Origin: an uncultured Eubacteriales bacterium
Lineage (GTDB): Bacteria; Bacillota; Clostridia; Oscillospirales; Oscillospiraceae
Direction of reading: 5' to 3'
DNA: 64,000 nt
Assembly: GCA_900547405.1 (NCBI GenBank)
Contig: URGL01000001.1
Location: forward strand, 1-64,000
The translations under genes and the position numbers were made by a program. The notes beneath the pieces were generated by a model. That model did no database searches. It was not told where the DNA came from and was given only the letters and a program-made list of their open reading frames with translations. Below are positions 42,841 through 52,258 of this stretch, in pieces (the first letter of the stretch is position 1; the number at the start of each line of letters is the position of its first letter).

Positions 42841-43341
42841 TTGCTCCTGCAATCGGCTGCGGAGGTACTGCAGCGCCTCCTGGTTGCCAATGCCAAGCAC
42901 TGCCTCGATCTCCCCGGACAATACCTTTTCGGCATCGTGGAGAAAATTGTCATCACAGATATGGAGTTTCTTCCCTTGGGTCTGGAGGCTCTTTTTGCGC
43001 TCGTACAAAGTATGTACCGTCTGCATCAACTTCTCCCGGCTGGCGGACCCGGAAAGCTCCCGGTAGGATTGCTTCCGTCGGTTTTCCTCCGGGATCCAGC
43101 AATCCGTCTTTACGGATTCGGAGGATAAAAGGCCCTCCAGCTCCTGAGGGGTCATCAGCGGGGAAAGCTTACTCATAGCCGCCGGGTTGTGCATGGGCAC
43201 CAGATATTGGCTGCCGCCTCGACCTATGGGCTCTAGCACCAGATACTGCTGCGTCATCCGGTCCACTCGCCGCTCTTGGATTTGGCTAACCCGGCAAACC
43301 CCGTGGACCCCGTACACGACAAACTCTCCCAACTGATACAT
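42838..43341 (-). CDS. CarD-family transcriptional regulator
   Basis: The 167-residue protein has the N-terminal RNA-polymerase-binding Tudor-like domain (YQLGEFVVYGVHGVCRVSQI, then YLVLEPIGRGGSQYLVPMHN) and a helical C-terminus. CarD/CdnL proteins contact the RNA polymerase beta subunit and stabilise the open promoter complex. An AGGAGGAAAGG ribosome site precedes the ATG, and an AT-rich promoter region follows upstream. Confidence 0.9.
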   Translation of the reverse strand: MYQLGEFVVYGVHGVCRVSQIQERRVDRMTQQYLVLEPIGRGGSQYLVPMHNPAAMSKLSPLMTPQELEGLLSSESVKTDCWIPEENRRKQSYRELSGSASREKLMQTVHTLYERKKSLQTQGKKLHICDDNFLHDAEKVLSGEIEAVLGIGNQEALQYLRSRLQEQ

Positions 43342-43463
43342 TATCCTTTCCTCCTATTGACATTCTTTTGTTCTAGTGATATTATATTATATTTTTTCGA
43401 AAAATGCACGTTGGGATTTTGACGAATTTTCGTCCCGTTTCTTTGGCATTTTATACAGCATTT

Positions 43464-45290
43464 TTACAGATATGTCAAATCCACATGATAATGTCGAAGC
43501 CAAAAATCCATTTGCAGAAAATAGGCCAGTATCTGGGGCCGACGCATGAGCTGGCCATACCAGGGCCAGAGGCTCTCTCCATTCAGAAGCTCCCGCAATG
43601 CCTCTTTATTGACCAAAGAAAACAGCGGAGCATCCTTCTGCCCAAGGATCCGGTTCATTCTGGCCTGAAGGATGGCTTCGTACTTGGGATCGAAGGTCTT
43701 GGGATAGGGGCTCTTTTTCCGGTGCGCTACGCTTTGCGGCAGGATATCTCCCATAGCTGCCCGAAGGAGGCCCTTTTCTTCCCCCTGGTAGTCTTTGTAT
43801 TCCCAGGGAACGGCATAGAGATACTCGGCGATCCGATAGTCACAAAAGGGTACCCGAACTTCCAAGCCCCAATACATGCTCATTCGGTCCTTTCGGTCCA
43901 ACAAGGTCTGCATAAACCAGCGGAAATTCAGGTTGACCATTTCTTTCATCCGTCTTTCCTGAGGACTGGCTTCCGGAAGGATATCGCTTTCCAGGCAGGT
44001 TTTCCGGTAAGCATCCATGACAAATTCTTCCGGATCCAGTCTGTCTGAAAGGGCTGCTATCGGCAGGGCCGCCCGCTCTTGCGTGTTCTGCGCCCAGGGA
44101 AATCCGGACCGGCTGCGGACCTCCGGATCCCGATACCAGGGGTAGCCGCCAAAGATCTCATCGGCACACTCGCCGGAGAGCGCCACCGTCACATCCTCAC
44201 GAATGCGTTTGCAGAACAGTAGCAAGGAAAAATCCACATCCGCCATTCCTGGCAGGTCTCTGGCAAGCGTAGCATCCTCCAGAGCCTCCACCAGCTCCTC
44301 CGGGGTCAGCTCCCACTTATGGCTCCGACTGCCCAAAAACTCCGCCATGAGCCGGATATAATCCCGGTCTGAGGTAGGTTGAAACTTCCCGGCTCTAAAG
44401 AATCGCTCTTCTCCCTGATAACCGATAGAGAAGGTGTCCAACGGTTTTCCTTCCCGGGCAAACTTCCTCGCTGCCACGGCGCTGATAATGCTGGAGTCCA
44501 GCCCACCGGACAAGAAGCAGCCCAGAGGAACATCGGATACCAGTTGCCGCCGGATAGCATCCGTCACCAGGAAACGGACTTTCTCCACCGTTTCTTCAAA
44601 CGAGTCCGTATGTTCCCGGTCCCGAAGCCGCCAATACCGGTGTTCTGTCAGCCTCCCCTGCCGGTATTCCGCCCAGCACCCTGGTTCCAGTTCACGGATG
44701 CCTGAGAAGACGCCGCTGCCCGGCATCCGCCCTGGACCCAACAGCAGCAGCTGGGCCGCTCCCTCTTCATCCAACTCCGCTCTGACTCCGGGGTAGGCCA
44801 AAACAGTCTTGATTTCCGAACCGAAAAGAAGGCCGCCCCCATGCTCCTTCCAGAACAGAGGCTTCACCCCGATTCGGTCCCGGGCCAGAAACAGGCGCTG
44901 CTCCCCTTGCAGCCAGACAGCAAAGGCGTAGATGCCGTTGAGCTTTTCCAGGCAGCCTTCCTTCCACTGAACGAAGCTGTGGAGCAGCACCTCTGTGTCT
45001 GAGTATCCTTCAAACCGGTGTCCCAGACTCTGCAGCTCCTGCCGCAGCTCCTCTGTGTTGTAGAGCTCCCCATTGTAGACAATGGCATAAGTTTCCCCAT
45101 TCTGGGTAAATAACATAGGCTGGCTCCCGCCTGCCGGGTCAATGACTGCCAGGCGGGTATGCAGCAAAACGCCTCCATTTCCCCGATAGATCCCTGAGCC
45201 ATCCGGCCCCCGGCGGTCCATGGTGGCAAGCATCCGTTGGATGCCTTCCTCTCCAGCCTCCAGCCCGATGATCCCCGATATGGCGCACAT
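43464..45290 (-). CDS. asnB: Asparagine synthase (glutamine-hydrolysing)
   Basis: The 608-residue AsnB has an N-terminal class-II glutaminase domain, in which Cys2 (MCAISGIIGL) is the nucleophile with RRGPDGSG and LYNTEELR nearby. The C-terminal synthetase domain has the PP-loop FLSGGLDSSIISAVAA. It makes asparagine from aspartate, glutamine and ATP. ATG 45290 was chosen because Cys must be residue 2; an ATG at 45296 and longer frames would bury it. Confidence 0.94.
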   Translation of the reverse strand: MCAISGIIGLEAGEEGIQRMLATMDRRGPDGSGIYRGNGGVLLHTRLAVIDPAGGSQPMLFTQNGETYAIVYNGELYNTEELRQELQSLGHRFEGYSDTEVLLHSFVQWKEGCLEKLNGIYAFAVWLQGEQRLFLARDRIGVKPLFWKEHGGGLLFGSEIKTVLAYPGVRAELDEEGAAQLLLLGPGRMPGSGVFSGIRELEPGCWAEYRQGRLTEHRYWRLRDREHTDSFEETVEKVRFLVTDAIRRQLVSDVPLGCFLSGGLDSSIISAVAARKFAREGKPLDTFSIGYQGEERFFRAGKFQPTSDRDYIRLMAEFLGSRSHKWELTPEELVEALEDATLARDLPGMADVDFSLLLFCKRIREDVTVALSGECADEIFGGYPWYRDPEVRSRSGFPWAQNTQERAALPIAALSDRLDPEEFVMDAYRKTCLESDILPEASPQERRMKEMVNLNFRWFMQTLLDRKDRMSMYWGLEVRVPFCDYRIAEYLYAVPWEYKDYQGEEKGLLRAAMGDILPQSVAHRKKSPYPKTFDPKYEAILQARMNRILGQKDAPLFSLVNKEALRELLNGESLWPWYGQLMRRPQILAYFLQMDFWLRHYHVDLTYL

Positions 45291-45386
45291 ACGCATCACG
45301 CTCCTTCTTCTCACAATATGCCGGTGCCCTTCTTCCGATGCATGATTTTTCCGTTTCCGCAAATACTCGTTCTGGAGGGATGCACC

Positions 45387-45815
45387 ATGAAAACAAGCCA
45401 ACAAATATTGTCTTCTGTCCTGAAAACCACCCAGATGGGACAAATTGGAATTCGAAGTGTTCTGGATACCCGGATGCGGCCCGGACTGAAAGATGCATTG
45501 ACCAGTCAGCTGAAAGAATACGACGCACTGGAAAGCGAGGCCCACACACTAGCCACTCAGCGGGGCTGGGAGCTGCCGGAACTGGACCCAGCCGCCCGGG
45601 CAATGGCCAGTATGATGACCCGGGTGAAGCTGCAAATGGGCGGAAACGACTCGAAAATCGCCGACATGATGATTCAGGGCAACACCAAGGGAATGATCAA
45701 AAGCCTGAAGCTGATGCACCGGCTTCCCCGGGAGGACAGCCAGATCTCCGCCCTGTCTCAAAAGCTGTTGGACACGGAAAACGCCAATATCCGACAGATG
45801 CAGGCGTTTTTGTAG
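45387..45815 (+). CDS. Helical protein of unknown function in the spore cluster
   Basis: The 142-residue protein is almost all helical, with amphipathic segments (GLKDALTSQLKEYDALESEAHTLATQRGWEL, then DSKIADMMIQGNTKGMIKSLKLMHRLPREDS). The pattern resembles ferritin-like or DUF2383-like four-helix bundles, but no metal motif is evident. CTGGAGGG lies before the ATG. It is followed by SleC-like genes, so a spore role is plausible. Confidence 0.7.
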   Translation: MKTSQQILSSVLKTTQMGQIGIRSVLDTRMRPGLKDALTSQLKEYDALESEAHTLATQRGWELPELDPAARAMASMMTRVKLQMGGNDSKIADMMIQGNTKGMIKSLKLMHRLPREDSQISALSQKLLDTENANIRQMQAFL

Positions 45816-45910
45816 AGTTCATTTTCCATTGCACCTCTTTGAATGTTCGGGCATAGACTTTTGAGAGATTGGGCCGCTACCCAGTCTCCCATCAGGAAGG
45901 AGGAACATCT

Positions 45911-46291
45911 ATGTCCGAACAAGGCTACATAACCGCCAGGGCTTATATGAGCAACGCCCAAATCCCCCTGGAAAATGTCGCCGTGACCATTCTCTCTCAG
46001 GACGGCACTGCCATTGCCATGCGGCTGACGGGCCGCAGCGGTCTGACAGAGCCGGTGGCCATCCCCGCCCCGGACCGGATCGACAGCGAGGCTCCGGAGA
46101 CGAAGGTACGGCCATTTACGGACCTAACTGTCCACGCTTGGAAAAGCGGCTTTGAGCAGGTTACCGCCCGGAATGTCCAGGTTTTTTCTGGGGTCACCAC
46201 TGTTCAGAACCTGGAAATGGTACCCCTGTCCGAACTGCCAGACCGGTGGGACGAGAATGTGCTCTACGACACGCCACCCCAAAATCTGTAG
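45911..46291 (+). CDS. SleC-like N-terminal domain protein (split gene, first part)
   Basis: A 126-residue protein with a beta-rich, carboxypeptidase-regulatory-like fold: GYITARAYMSNAQIPLENVAVTIL, then LTVHAWKSGFEQVTARNVQVFSGVTTVQNLEM. It resembles the N-terminal prosegment of the clostridial spore cortex-lytic enzyme SleC. In SleC this part is joined to the SpoIID-like domain; here it is a separate gene ending 9 bp before the next one. AGGAGGAACATCT precedes the ATG. Confidence 0.68.
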   Translation: MSEQGYITARAYMSNAQIPLENVAVTILSQDGTAIAMRLTGRSGLTEPVAIPAPDRIDSEAPETKVRPFTDLTVHAWKSGFEQVTARNVQVFSGVTTVQNLEMVPLSELPDRWDENVLYDTPPQNL

Positions 46292-46300
46292 GAGGACCCC

Positions 46301-47527
46301 ATGCCCACTGTTATTCCTTACGTACCCCAGCAGATCACCGTACACCTGGGTGCTCCCAGCAGCGATGCGGAAAATGTCACCGTCAGCTTTTCGGACTATG
46401 TAAAGAATGTGGCCTCCTCGGAAATCTACCCCACTTGGGAAGAAAGCGCCCTCCGGGCCAACATTCTGGCTATCGTATCCTTTGCTCTGAACCGGGTGTA
46501 TACTGAATTTTACCGGAGCCGGGGCTATGATTTCGACATCACCAGCTCCACTGCCTACGACCAGTTCTTTGTAAAGGGCCGCAGCTTTTTCTCCAATGTG
46601 GCGAAACTGGCTGACGAGCTCTTTAACAGCTATCTCCGCCGCCCCGGATTTGTAGAGCCCTTGGCGGCCAAATTCTGCAACGGCACTACCGTCACCTGCG
46701 AAGGCCTCAGCCAATGGGGCAGCCAAAGGCTCGCGCAACAGGGCTACAACACTGTACAGATTTTGCGGAGCTACTATGGAGAGGTGGAGATCGTAGCCAA
46801 CGCTCCCATCCAGAACTACGCTGCTTCTTCACCCGAAATACCTCTGCGCAGGGGCAGCATTGGCCCCAATGTGGTGGTGATCCAAACGGAGCTGAACCGC
46901 ATCTCTCAGAATTACCCAGCCATACCAAAGGTCCCTGTGGTGGACGGCATTTTGGGAGAAAAGACAGAGGCTTCTCTCATCGCCTTCCAGCGGATATTCA
47001 ACCTGGACCCGGATGGCATCGTAGGTCCAGCCACCTGGTACGCTCTGGTGCGGCTGTACACCGCCGTCACCTCCCTGTCTGAGCTTCGCAGCCAGGGGCA
47101 GCGATTTTATACCATCGCTTGGACTTCCAGCCGCCCCATCCAGGAGGGAGACCGGGGCATCCGGGTAGAACACCTCCAATATATGCTTCGTGTTATCGGC
47201 GCCTACATCTCTGCCATCCCCCAGATCGAGGTAGACGGCATCTTCGGACCCGCCACCCGGAATGCGGTTCTGGCAGCTCAGCGATACTTCGGCCTTCCCC
47301 AAACCGGCAGCGTAGACCTGACCACCTGGGACGAAATCTACGACCAATTCGTCGGCATCGAAAATGCCAGCTTCCGGGACCTGGAGTCCTTCCCCTATAC
47401 CTCAGCCATCATAGGTGGCACCGCCCCCAGAAACCGTTACAGCCGTACCACCACTATGACTCAGTTCCCAGGGTACGATCTGGCTATAACGAATCAGGAT
47501 CCTATCAGGCAGGAGGTCACGCGATGA
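46301..47527 (+). CDS. SleC-like spore cortex protein: SpoIID-like domain plus peptidoglycan-binding repeats
   Basis: The 408-residue protein has a SpoIID/LytB-like domain at about residues 25-170 (VTVSFSDYVKNVASSEIYPTWEESALRANILAIVSFALNRVYTEF, then GLSQWGSQRLAQQGYNTVQILRSYYG). Two peptidoglycan-binding repeats follow at about 185-265 (VVDGILGEKTEASLIAFQRIFNL) and 290-360 (VDGIFGPATRNAVLAAQRYFGLPQTG). This is the arrangement of SleC, which degrades spore cortex during germination after cleavage by Csp proteases. No signal peptide is visible. The next gene overlaps its stop by four bases. No csp gene is in this window. Confidence 0.8.
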   Translation: MPTVIPYVPQQITVHLGAPSSDAENVTVSFSDYVKNVASSEIYPTWEESALRANILAIVSFALNRVYTEFYRSRGYDFDITSSTAYDQFFVKGRSFFSNVAKLADELFNSYLRRPGFVEPLAAKFCNGTTVTCEGLSQWGSQRLAQQGYNTVQILRSYYGEVEIVANAPIQNYAASSPEIPLRRGSIGPNVVVIQTELNRISQNYPAIPKVPVVDGILGEKTEASLIAFQRIFNLDPDGIVGPATWYALVRLYTAVTSLSELRSQGQRFYTIAWTSSRPIQEGDRGIRVEHLQYMLRVIGAYISAIPQIEVDGIFGPATRNAVLAAQRYFGLPQTGSVDLTTWDEIYDQFVGIENASFRDLESFPYTSAIIGGTAPRNRYSRTTTMTQFPGYDLAITNQDPIRQEVTR

Positions 47528-48087
47528 AACCCAAAGAAACCTTTCTTGGTCAGCCCATCCGCAGTCTGCAAACCATGCTCCGGGTATTGGCAGAAAACGA
47601 TGACGCCTATAAACCCCTGATTCCCGACGGGATCTACGGCACGGATACCATGGAGGCTGTGCGAATCTTCCAGCGCCTACACCGTCTGCCCATTACCGGA
47701 GTCACAGATCAGCTGACCTGGGAAGCGGTGGTGGAAGCTTATCAATTGGCCCTGGTGGAGATCACCATGCCGGAGACGGTCCAGGTCCTTTTGAATCCCG
47801 GTCAAACCGTTGTCTTCGGGGAAAAGGACCACGCCGTCAGTCTGGCCCAGGTAATTTTAACGGCCATCGCTGAAAACTACTGCTGCCTCCATGCCCCGAC
47901 AATCACCGGGATTCTGGATATCCCTACCAAAGATGCCCTGGAGAGCTTCCAGCAGCTCTGCGGCCTGCCCGTCACCGGGCATCTGGACCGACGCACCTGG
48001 AAGCACCTGGCGTTGCAGTATCCCATGGCCTCCAATCACCCAGTAAATGAAGGAACCCGGGAGGTGTATGGCGAGCTGGAGGAGTAG
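47524..48087 (+). CDS. Peptidoglycan-binding-domain protein
   Basis: The 187-residue protein has two peptidoglycan-binding repeats, IPDGIYGTDTMEAVRIFQRLHRLPITGVTD (N-terminal) and ITGILDIPTKDALESFQQLCGLPVTGHLDRRTW (C-terminal). No catalytic domain is present. It is translationally coupled to the SleC-like gene by an ATGA overlap and has AGGAGGTCACGCG upstream. It may help target or hold the cortex hydrolase. Confidence 0.82.
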   Translation: MKPKETFLGQPIRSLQTMLRVLAENDDAYKPLIPDGIYGTDTMEAVRIFQRLHRLPITGVTDQLTWEAVVEAYQLALVEITMPETVQVLLNPGQTVVFGEKDHAVSLAQVILTAIAENYCCLHAPTITGILDIPTKDALESFQQLCGLPVTGHLDRRTWKHLALQYPMASNHPVNEGTREVYGELEE

Positions 48088-48096
48088 ACGCACAAA

Positions 48097-48127
48097 GGCA
48101 GCGACCGAAACTGGGCCGCTGCCGGTT
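48097..48127 (+). terminator. Terminator after the spore cluster
   Basis: GGCAGCG (48097-48103) pairs with CGCTGCC (48117-48123), followed by GGTTTTA. It lies against the stop of the convergent permease gene. Confidence 0.65.
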
Positions 48128-50458
48128 TTATAGTTCGTTGATGGTGGCTGTGATGGGCATGTTCCGGATGCGCTTGGCGGGAGCATAAACGGCAAGGCAG
48201 ACGGACAGCAGGGTCATTGCGCAGCAAATCGCGAGACACGGCCATGGGGTTTTGCACGGAATTCCAAAATAGTGGGTGATCAACAAGTCGTATAGTCGGT
48301 TGTACAGAGGCAATCCAATCAGGCAGCCCAAGAGGATGCCGCCAAGACCATAGAGCGCCGCCTCTGCCCCAATGACCCGGGTGATCTGGGTCCCATCCAT
48401 GCCGATGGCGCGCATAATGCCATACTGACGAATTCTAGCGGTCACACTCAAAGATATACTGTTTGCGATATTGAGTATGGCGATCAGAGAAATAATCAGC
48501 AGAAACGCGTACACAAAGAGCGTGAAGGCCCAGTAGGTGCTGGTGACCATCTGGTTGGTTTCTCTGCGGTCCTGAAAGGAATAGTCCATGGATACCGTCC
48601 GGTCCAGCATGGCGCGAAGAGCGGATATGTCTTCATCGGTAGCGTTTTTTGCCAGCTGGATGTCTATGACACGGTAAGCAGTCCTGTTGAGCAGGTATTG
48701 GAATACCGCCTCGGAGCAAATGATTATTGGGGTATCGTTGCTGTCAAATGGGCTATCGTCCAATACCCCGCAGATGGTGAGCTCGGCACCGTCCAACCGG
48801 ACGCGGTCCCCGACCGTCAGAGAATTGCTTTTGTCGAAGACAGACAGGACGCATAGCCCCTCTTCCAGCCCCTCCGGGGGTAAGTTCCCAAGGACCAGTT
48901 CCCGCTTGGCCCACTGGAATTGGACAGCGTCGTAGGAAATAAGGTCGATTTTCCCGGCCTTTCCCTGATAGGTGGCGGGAAGCTGCCGATACATCCGCCC
49001 ATAGGCGCGCTTGACCACGGGATGCTCCTTCAGAGCGTTCAAAACCTCTTGTCGGAAGCTCTCTTCCTCGCTGCCACAGACAAGGGAAATGTCCGGAGTG
49101 TAGGGCTTCAAGGGATTCAGCGCTTGGTTGACCCAATTGAGCAGGGCAAAAAAGCAGAGAAACAGGACCATGCTCAAAGCAAAGGAGCCCATCATGAGCA
49201 GCATGGTTTTCTTGGAGCCCAGGGCATGGGATACACCCAGAGAGATATCCACCAGTTTCCCCCGGCCTAACAGGGCTCCGGATGTCTGCTGATTGAAACT
49301 ACCGGATACGGCTTCCACAGGGGTGACACTGGAAGCCCGTTTTGCAGGCGCAGAGGAGGCCAGCCAGACGGTGGCGATGCCGATCATCCCGCCGGCGGCA
49401 ATGCCCACGGGACTGATTTCCCACAGCGGAAGGCTATTGAACTCTGAACTCACCCACGCCCGCAGGAAGAAGCACAGGCCCCACGTAGCGGCAATGCCCA
49501 TGAGCGAGCCAAGAGGCACTGCCGTCTTGCACCAATTGAGGGCCTCCAGCCGTACCAGCTGCCGCACCTGCCCCTTCCCCGCCCCCAAGCAGCGCAGCAT
49601 CCCATAAAAGCGGGTACGCTGGGAAACGGTGCTGTTCAGGCTGGCCGTGATCATAATGATCCCCGCCAGCAGCACCATCCCGGCCAGCACAGCGGCCACA
49701 GCGTAAAGGCCCAGGATATAGCTGTTTTCACTGCTGAGGCTCAGGGCCAGAAGGTAGGTGTTTTCGGACAAGCTGCTGTCCGGAAGGTCATACTGCTCTT
49801 TCAGTTGATCCGTAGCTTTTCGGAGATTGGTATGGGCCTTAAATTGGAGATAGTATCGGGTCTCTCCTTCTGCGCCGCTTACATTCTGGATCTCTTCAAA
49901 AGTTGGAAGGTTCGTATAAAGGATCACGGCGTCATATTGCGCCGCCAACGCCGTATCCTGGTTAAAGCCAACCACCGTCAAGTTCTTTGTCTTGCCACCC
50001 GGCATGGTGAGCGTAACGATACTGCCCAGGTCTACATCCATACTACTTTGGACATTGGCGGTGAGGATGACCTCGTCCTTGCCTGGGTACGCCTCGCTCT
50101 GAAAGCCAGGCAGGAGCTTGGTAATGCCGCTTCCAGCCCCGCAGATAGCCGCTGGCTTTCCGTTTACAAAATAGTCCTGGTCAATGCCGCTGTTTAGATC
50201 CCTATAGGGTGTAAAAACGGCAATGTCCCCTCTTCGGGATATCTCCTCCGCTGTCTCTTCCGAGATATCCGACAGCATCAGATGCCAGCTTCCGTCTTTT
50301 TCCAGACGTGACCGGCTCTCCATACGGATCGCCATATCCGCCATGCTGAATATGGCCGTAACCAGAAAAACCGCGATGACGATACACAGTACCGTCATCC
50401 GGCTCTGCCGTCTGCGCACCCTGGCCGAAATCGGGATCAAACTCAAATAGCTTTTCAC
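48128..50458 (-). CDS. FtsX/MacB-type ABC permease
   Basis: The 776-residue permease has an N-terminal helix (LCIVIAVFLVTAIFSMADMAI), a large external domain, three helices with a basic loop, then a second external domain and a final helix group (LFVYAFLLIISLIAILNIANSISL, LSVCLAVYAPAKRIRNM). This is the duplicated FtsX arrangement of antibiotic-sensing or exporting transporters. The start is GTG 50458: it overlaps the ATPase stop (GTGA) and is eight bases after GGGGAGG. The adjacent two-component system suggests it is involved in sensing or resisting an envelope-active compound. Confidence 0.87.
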   Translation of the reverse strand: MKSYLSLIPISARVRRRQSRMTVLCIVIAVFLVTAIFSMADMAIRMESRSRLEKDGSWHLMLSDISEETAEEISRRGDIAVFTPYRDLNSGIDQDYFVNGKPAAICGAGSGITKLLPGFQSEAYPGKDEVILTANVQSSMDVDLGSIVTLTMPGGKTKNLTVVGFNQDTALAAQYDAVILYTNLPTFEEIQNVSGAEGETRYYLQFKAHTNLRKATDQLKEQYDLPDSSLSENTYLLALSLSSENSYILGLYAVAAVLAGMVLLAGIIMITASLNSTVSQRTRFYGMLRCLGAGKGQVRQLVRLEALNWCKTAVPLGSLMGIAATWGLCFFLRAWVSSEFNSLPLWEISPVGIAAGGMIGIATVWLASSAPAKRASSVTPVEAVSGSFNQQTSGALLGRGKLVDISLGVSHALGSKKTMLLMMGSFALSMVLFLCFFALLNWVNQALNPLKPYTPDISLVCGSEEESFRQEVLNALKEHPVVKRAYGRMYRQLPATYQGKAGKIDLISYDAVQFQWAKRELVLGNLPPEGLEEGLCVLSVFDKSNSLTVGDRVRLDGAELTICGVLDDSPFDSNDTPIIICSEAVFQYLLNRTAYRVIDIQLAKNATDEDISALRAMLDRTVSMDYSFQDRRETNQMVTSTYWAFTLFVYAFLLIISLIAILNIANSISLSVTARIRQYGIMRAIGMDGTQITRVIGAEAALYGLGGILLGCLIGLPLYNRLYDLLITHYFGIPCKTPWPCLAICCAMTLLSVCLAVYAPAKRIRNMPITATINEL

Positions 50459-51138
50459 TCCCGGCACCTCCCCAGGTCCATCAGCTGTCCATCGGAGACA
50501 TGGAGCACCCGGTCCGCACTTTGGGCGATGGCCCGGTTATGGGTGATCATCAAAATGGTCTGCTCATATTTCTTCGAGGCGGATTTGAGTAGGGCGATGA
50601 CCTCCCGGCTATTTTGGCTGTCCAGGTTGCCGGTGGGCTCATCGGCCAGGATAAGCGAGGGCCTGGTGATCAGGGCTCGACCGATGGCGACCCGCTGCTG
50701 CTGGCCACCGGAAAGCTGGCTGGGCAGGTGGTTCCGGCGCTCCCGGAGGTTCAGCACAGTCAATAGCTCCTCCAGGTAGGCCATGTCCGGCTTTTTGTAG
50801 TCCAGCAGAACGGGGAAAATCATGTTCTGTTCCACGGTGAGTTCCGGGATCAGGTTGAAGGCCTGGAAGATAAAGCCGATATTCCGCCGCCGGAAGATGG
50901 TCAGGCTTCCCTCGTTCATGGAGAAGATGTCCTTTCCGTCAATCAGCACCTTGCCGGAGGTAGGGCTGTCCAGGGCCCCAATCATATTCAACAGGGTGCT
51001 TTTGCCGGAGCCGGATTCTCCAACGATGGCAACATATTCCCCTTTGGGGACGGAAAAGCTCACGTCCTTCAGGGCTTTGACGGCAGTTTCTCCGGTGCCG
51101 TAGATTTTGCAAATGTGTTTGACTTCCAATTGATCCAT
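50455..51138 (-). CDS. ABC transporter ATP-binding protein (MacB/LolD type)
   Basis: The 227-residue ATPase has Walker A GESGSGKST, the family-typical FRRRNIGFIFQAFNLIPELT Q-loop, the signature LSGGQQQRVAIGRAL and Walker B LILADEPTGNLDSQ. It energises the FtsX-type permease encoded next. ATG 51138 (MDQLEVKHICKIYG) was preferred, with AAAGGATG upstream. It follows the kinase gene. Confidence 0.94.
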   Translation of the reverse strand: MDQLEVKHICKIYGTGETAVKALKDVSFSVPKGEYVAIVGESGSGKSTLLNMIGALDSPTSGKVLIDGKDIFSMNEGSLTIFRRRNIGFIFQAFNLIPELTVEQNMIFPVLLDYKKPDMAYLEELLTVLNLRERRNHLPSQLSGGQQQRVAIGRALITRPSLILADEPTGNLDSQNSREVIALLKSASKKYEQTILMITHNRAIAQSADRVLHVSDGQLMDLGRCRE

Positions 51139-51211
51139 TATTTTTGTCATCCTTTCTTTGGTGTCGCCCAAAAGGATAGCACCGGAATCCTACAGCTATC
51201 TTACAGCCAGC

Positions 51212-52249
51212 CTACAATTTTGTAGGAATCGGAAAACTCATGGTAAACACAGTGCCCTTACCGAAGTCGCTCTCCACCTCGATAGTACCGCCGTTGGCCT
51301 CCACAATGGCTTTCGCCAGAGGGAGTCCCAAGCCGAGGCCCTGGGTGTCCTGGGAAAAGCGGCTGCGGTAGAAGCGCTTGAAGATGTGATACAGATCCTC
51401 CGGATGGATACCGGCGCCGTTGTCCCGGACGCAAATCTGGACCGCTCCGGGGAGGATCTTCCACTCCAAACAGACGGCATCCCCGGCCTTTGTATGGTCT
51501 AAGGCATTTTTGATCAGATTGTCTATGGCCTCCCGCAGCCAGCCCCGGTCACAAAGAAGCATCGCCTCCTCCGGGCCGGAGAGGAAGATTTCCTTTTCTT
51601 CCTCACTCGCTCGGTAGGCAAAGCGGGACTGGGAGTCCCGGAGCATATCCGCCACATTTTCCGGGTTCTTTTCCGGTACGATGGTCCCGGCATCCAGCTT
51701 GGTGATTTTTAGAAGATTTTTCACCAGGGTCTCGATACGGTCCAGCTCCTGCTCGGAAAGAGTGGCAAATTCTTTCACGGAGGCGGGGTCTATGTCTGCC
51801 TCCTGAATCAGGCCATTGTAGATGTTCAGAGCTGCCAGAGGCGTTTTTAACTGGTGGGAGATATCGGAGATGGTATTTTTCAGGAATTCTTTTTCTCGCA
51901 GCTCGTTGTCGGCGTGGGCATTCAGCACCGCCGCCAGGGCGTTTATGGAGTGGAAAAGCCGATAAAGGGTCCCCTCCCGGTCGCAGTCGATCCGGGCCGT
52001 AGTGTTGCCGCCTAAGTAGGCGTTGATCTGGGTGATTGCCCCTTCGATCAGGGCATTCTGCTTCTCAATGCAGCGGCCGCAGAGGGCCAGCGTCACCACC
52101 CAGGCCAGGAGGAAAAGGAGGAGCACCGGAATTGAGCCGCTCCCATAGCTGAAAATGAGCCACCCTTCCGTCAGTAGCAAGACCACGCCCCACACGATTG
52201 TCAGGGCGCAAAATAAATTCTTTATCTTTTTATCCGCCAATGGCTTCAT
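51212..52249 (-). CDS. Sensor histidine kinase (short-sensor type)
   Basis: The 345-residue kinase has two closely spaced membrane helices (about 13-31 and 38-58) with almost no external loop. This is typical of intramembrane-sensing kinases that take their signal from a partner ABC transporter. The HisKA box is NTISDISHQLKTPLAALNIY, and the HATPase has N, DNGAGIHPEDL and QGLGLGLPLAKAIVEANGG. Its gene lies between the regulator and the ABC transporter genes, which strengthens that view. Confidence 0.92.
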   Translation of the reverse strand: MKPLADKKIKNLFCALTIVWGVVLLLTEGWLIFSYGSGSIPVLLLFLLAWVVTLALCGRCIEKQNALIEGAITQINAYLGGNTTARIDCDREGTLYRLFHSINALAAVLNAHADNELREKEFLKNTISDISHQLKTPLAALNIYNGLIQEADIDPASVKEFATLSEQELDRIETLVKNLLKITKLDAGTIVPEKNPENVADMLRDSQSRFAYRASEEEKEIFLSGPEEAMLLCDRGWLREAIDNLIKNALDHTKAGDAVCLEWKILPGAVQICVRDNGAGIHPEDLYHIFKRFYRSRFSQDTQGLGLGLPLAKAIVEANGGTIEVESDFGKGTVFTMSFPIPTKL

Positions 52250-52258
52250 GGTCTCACC

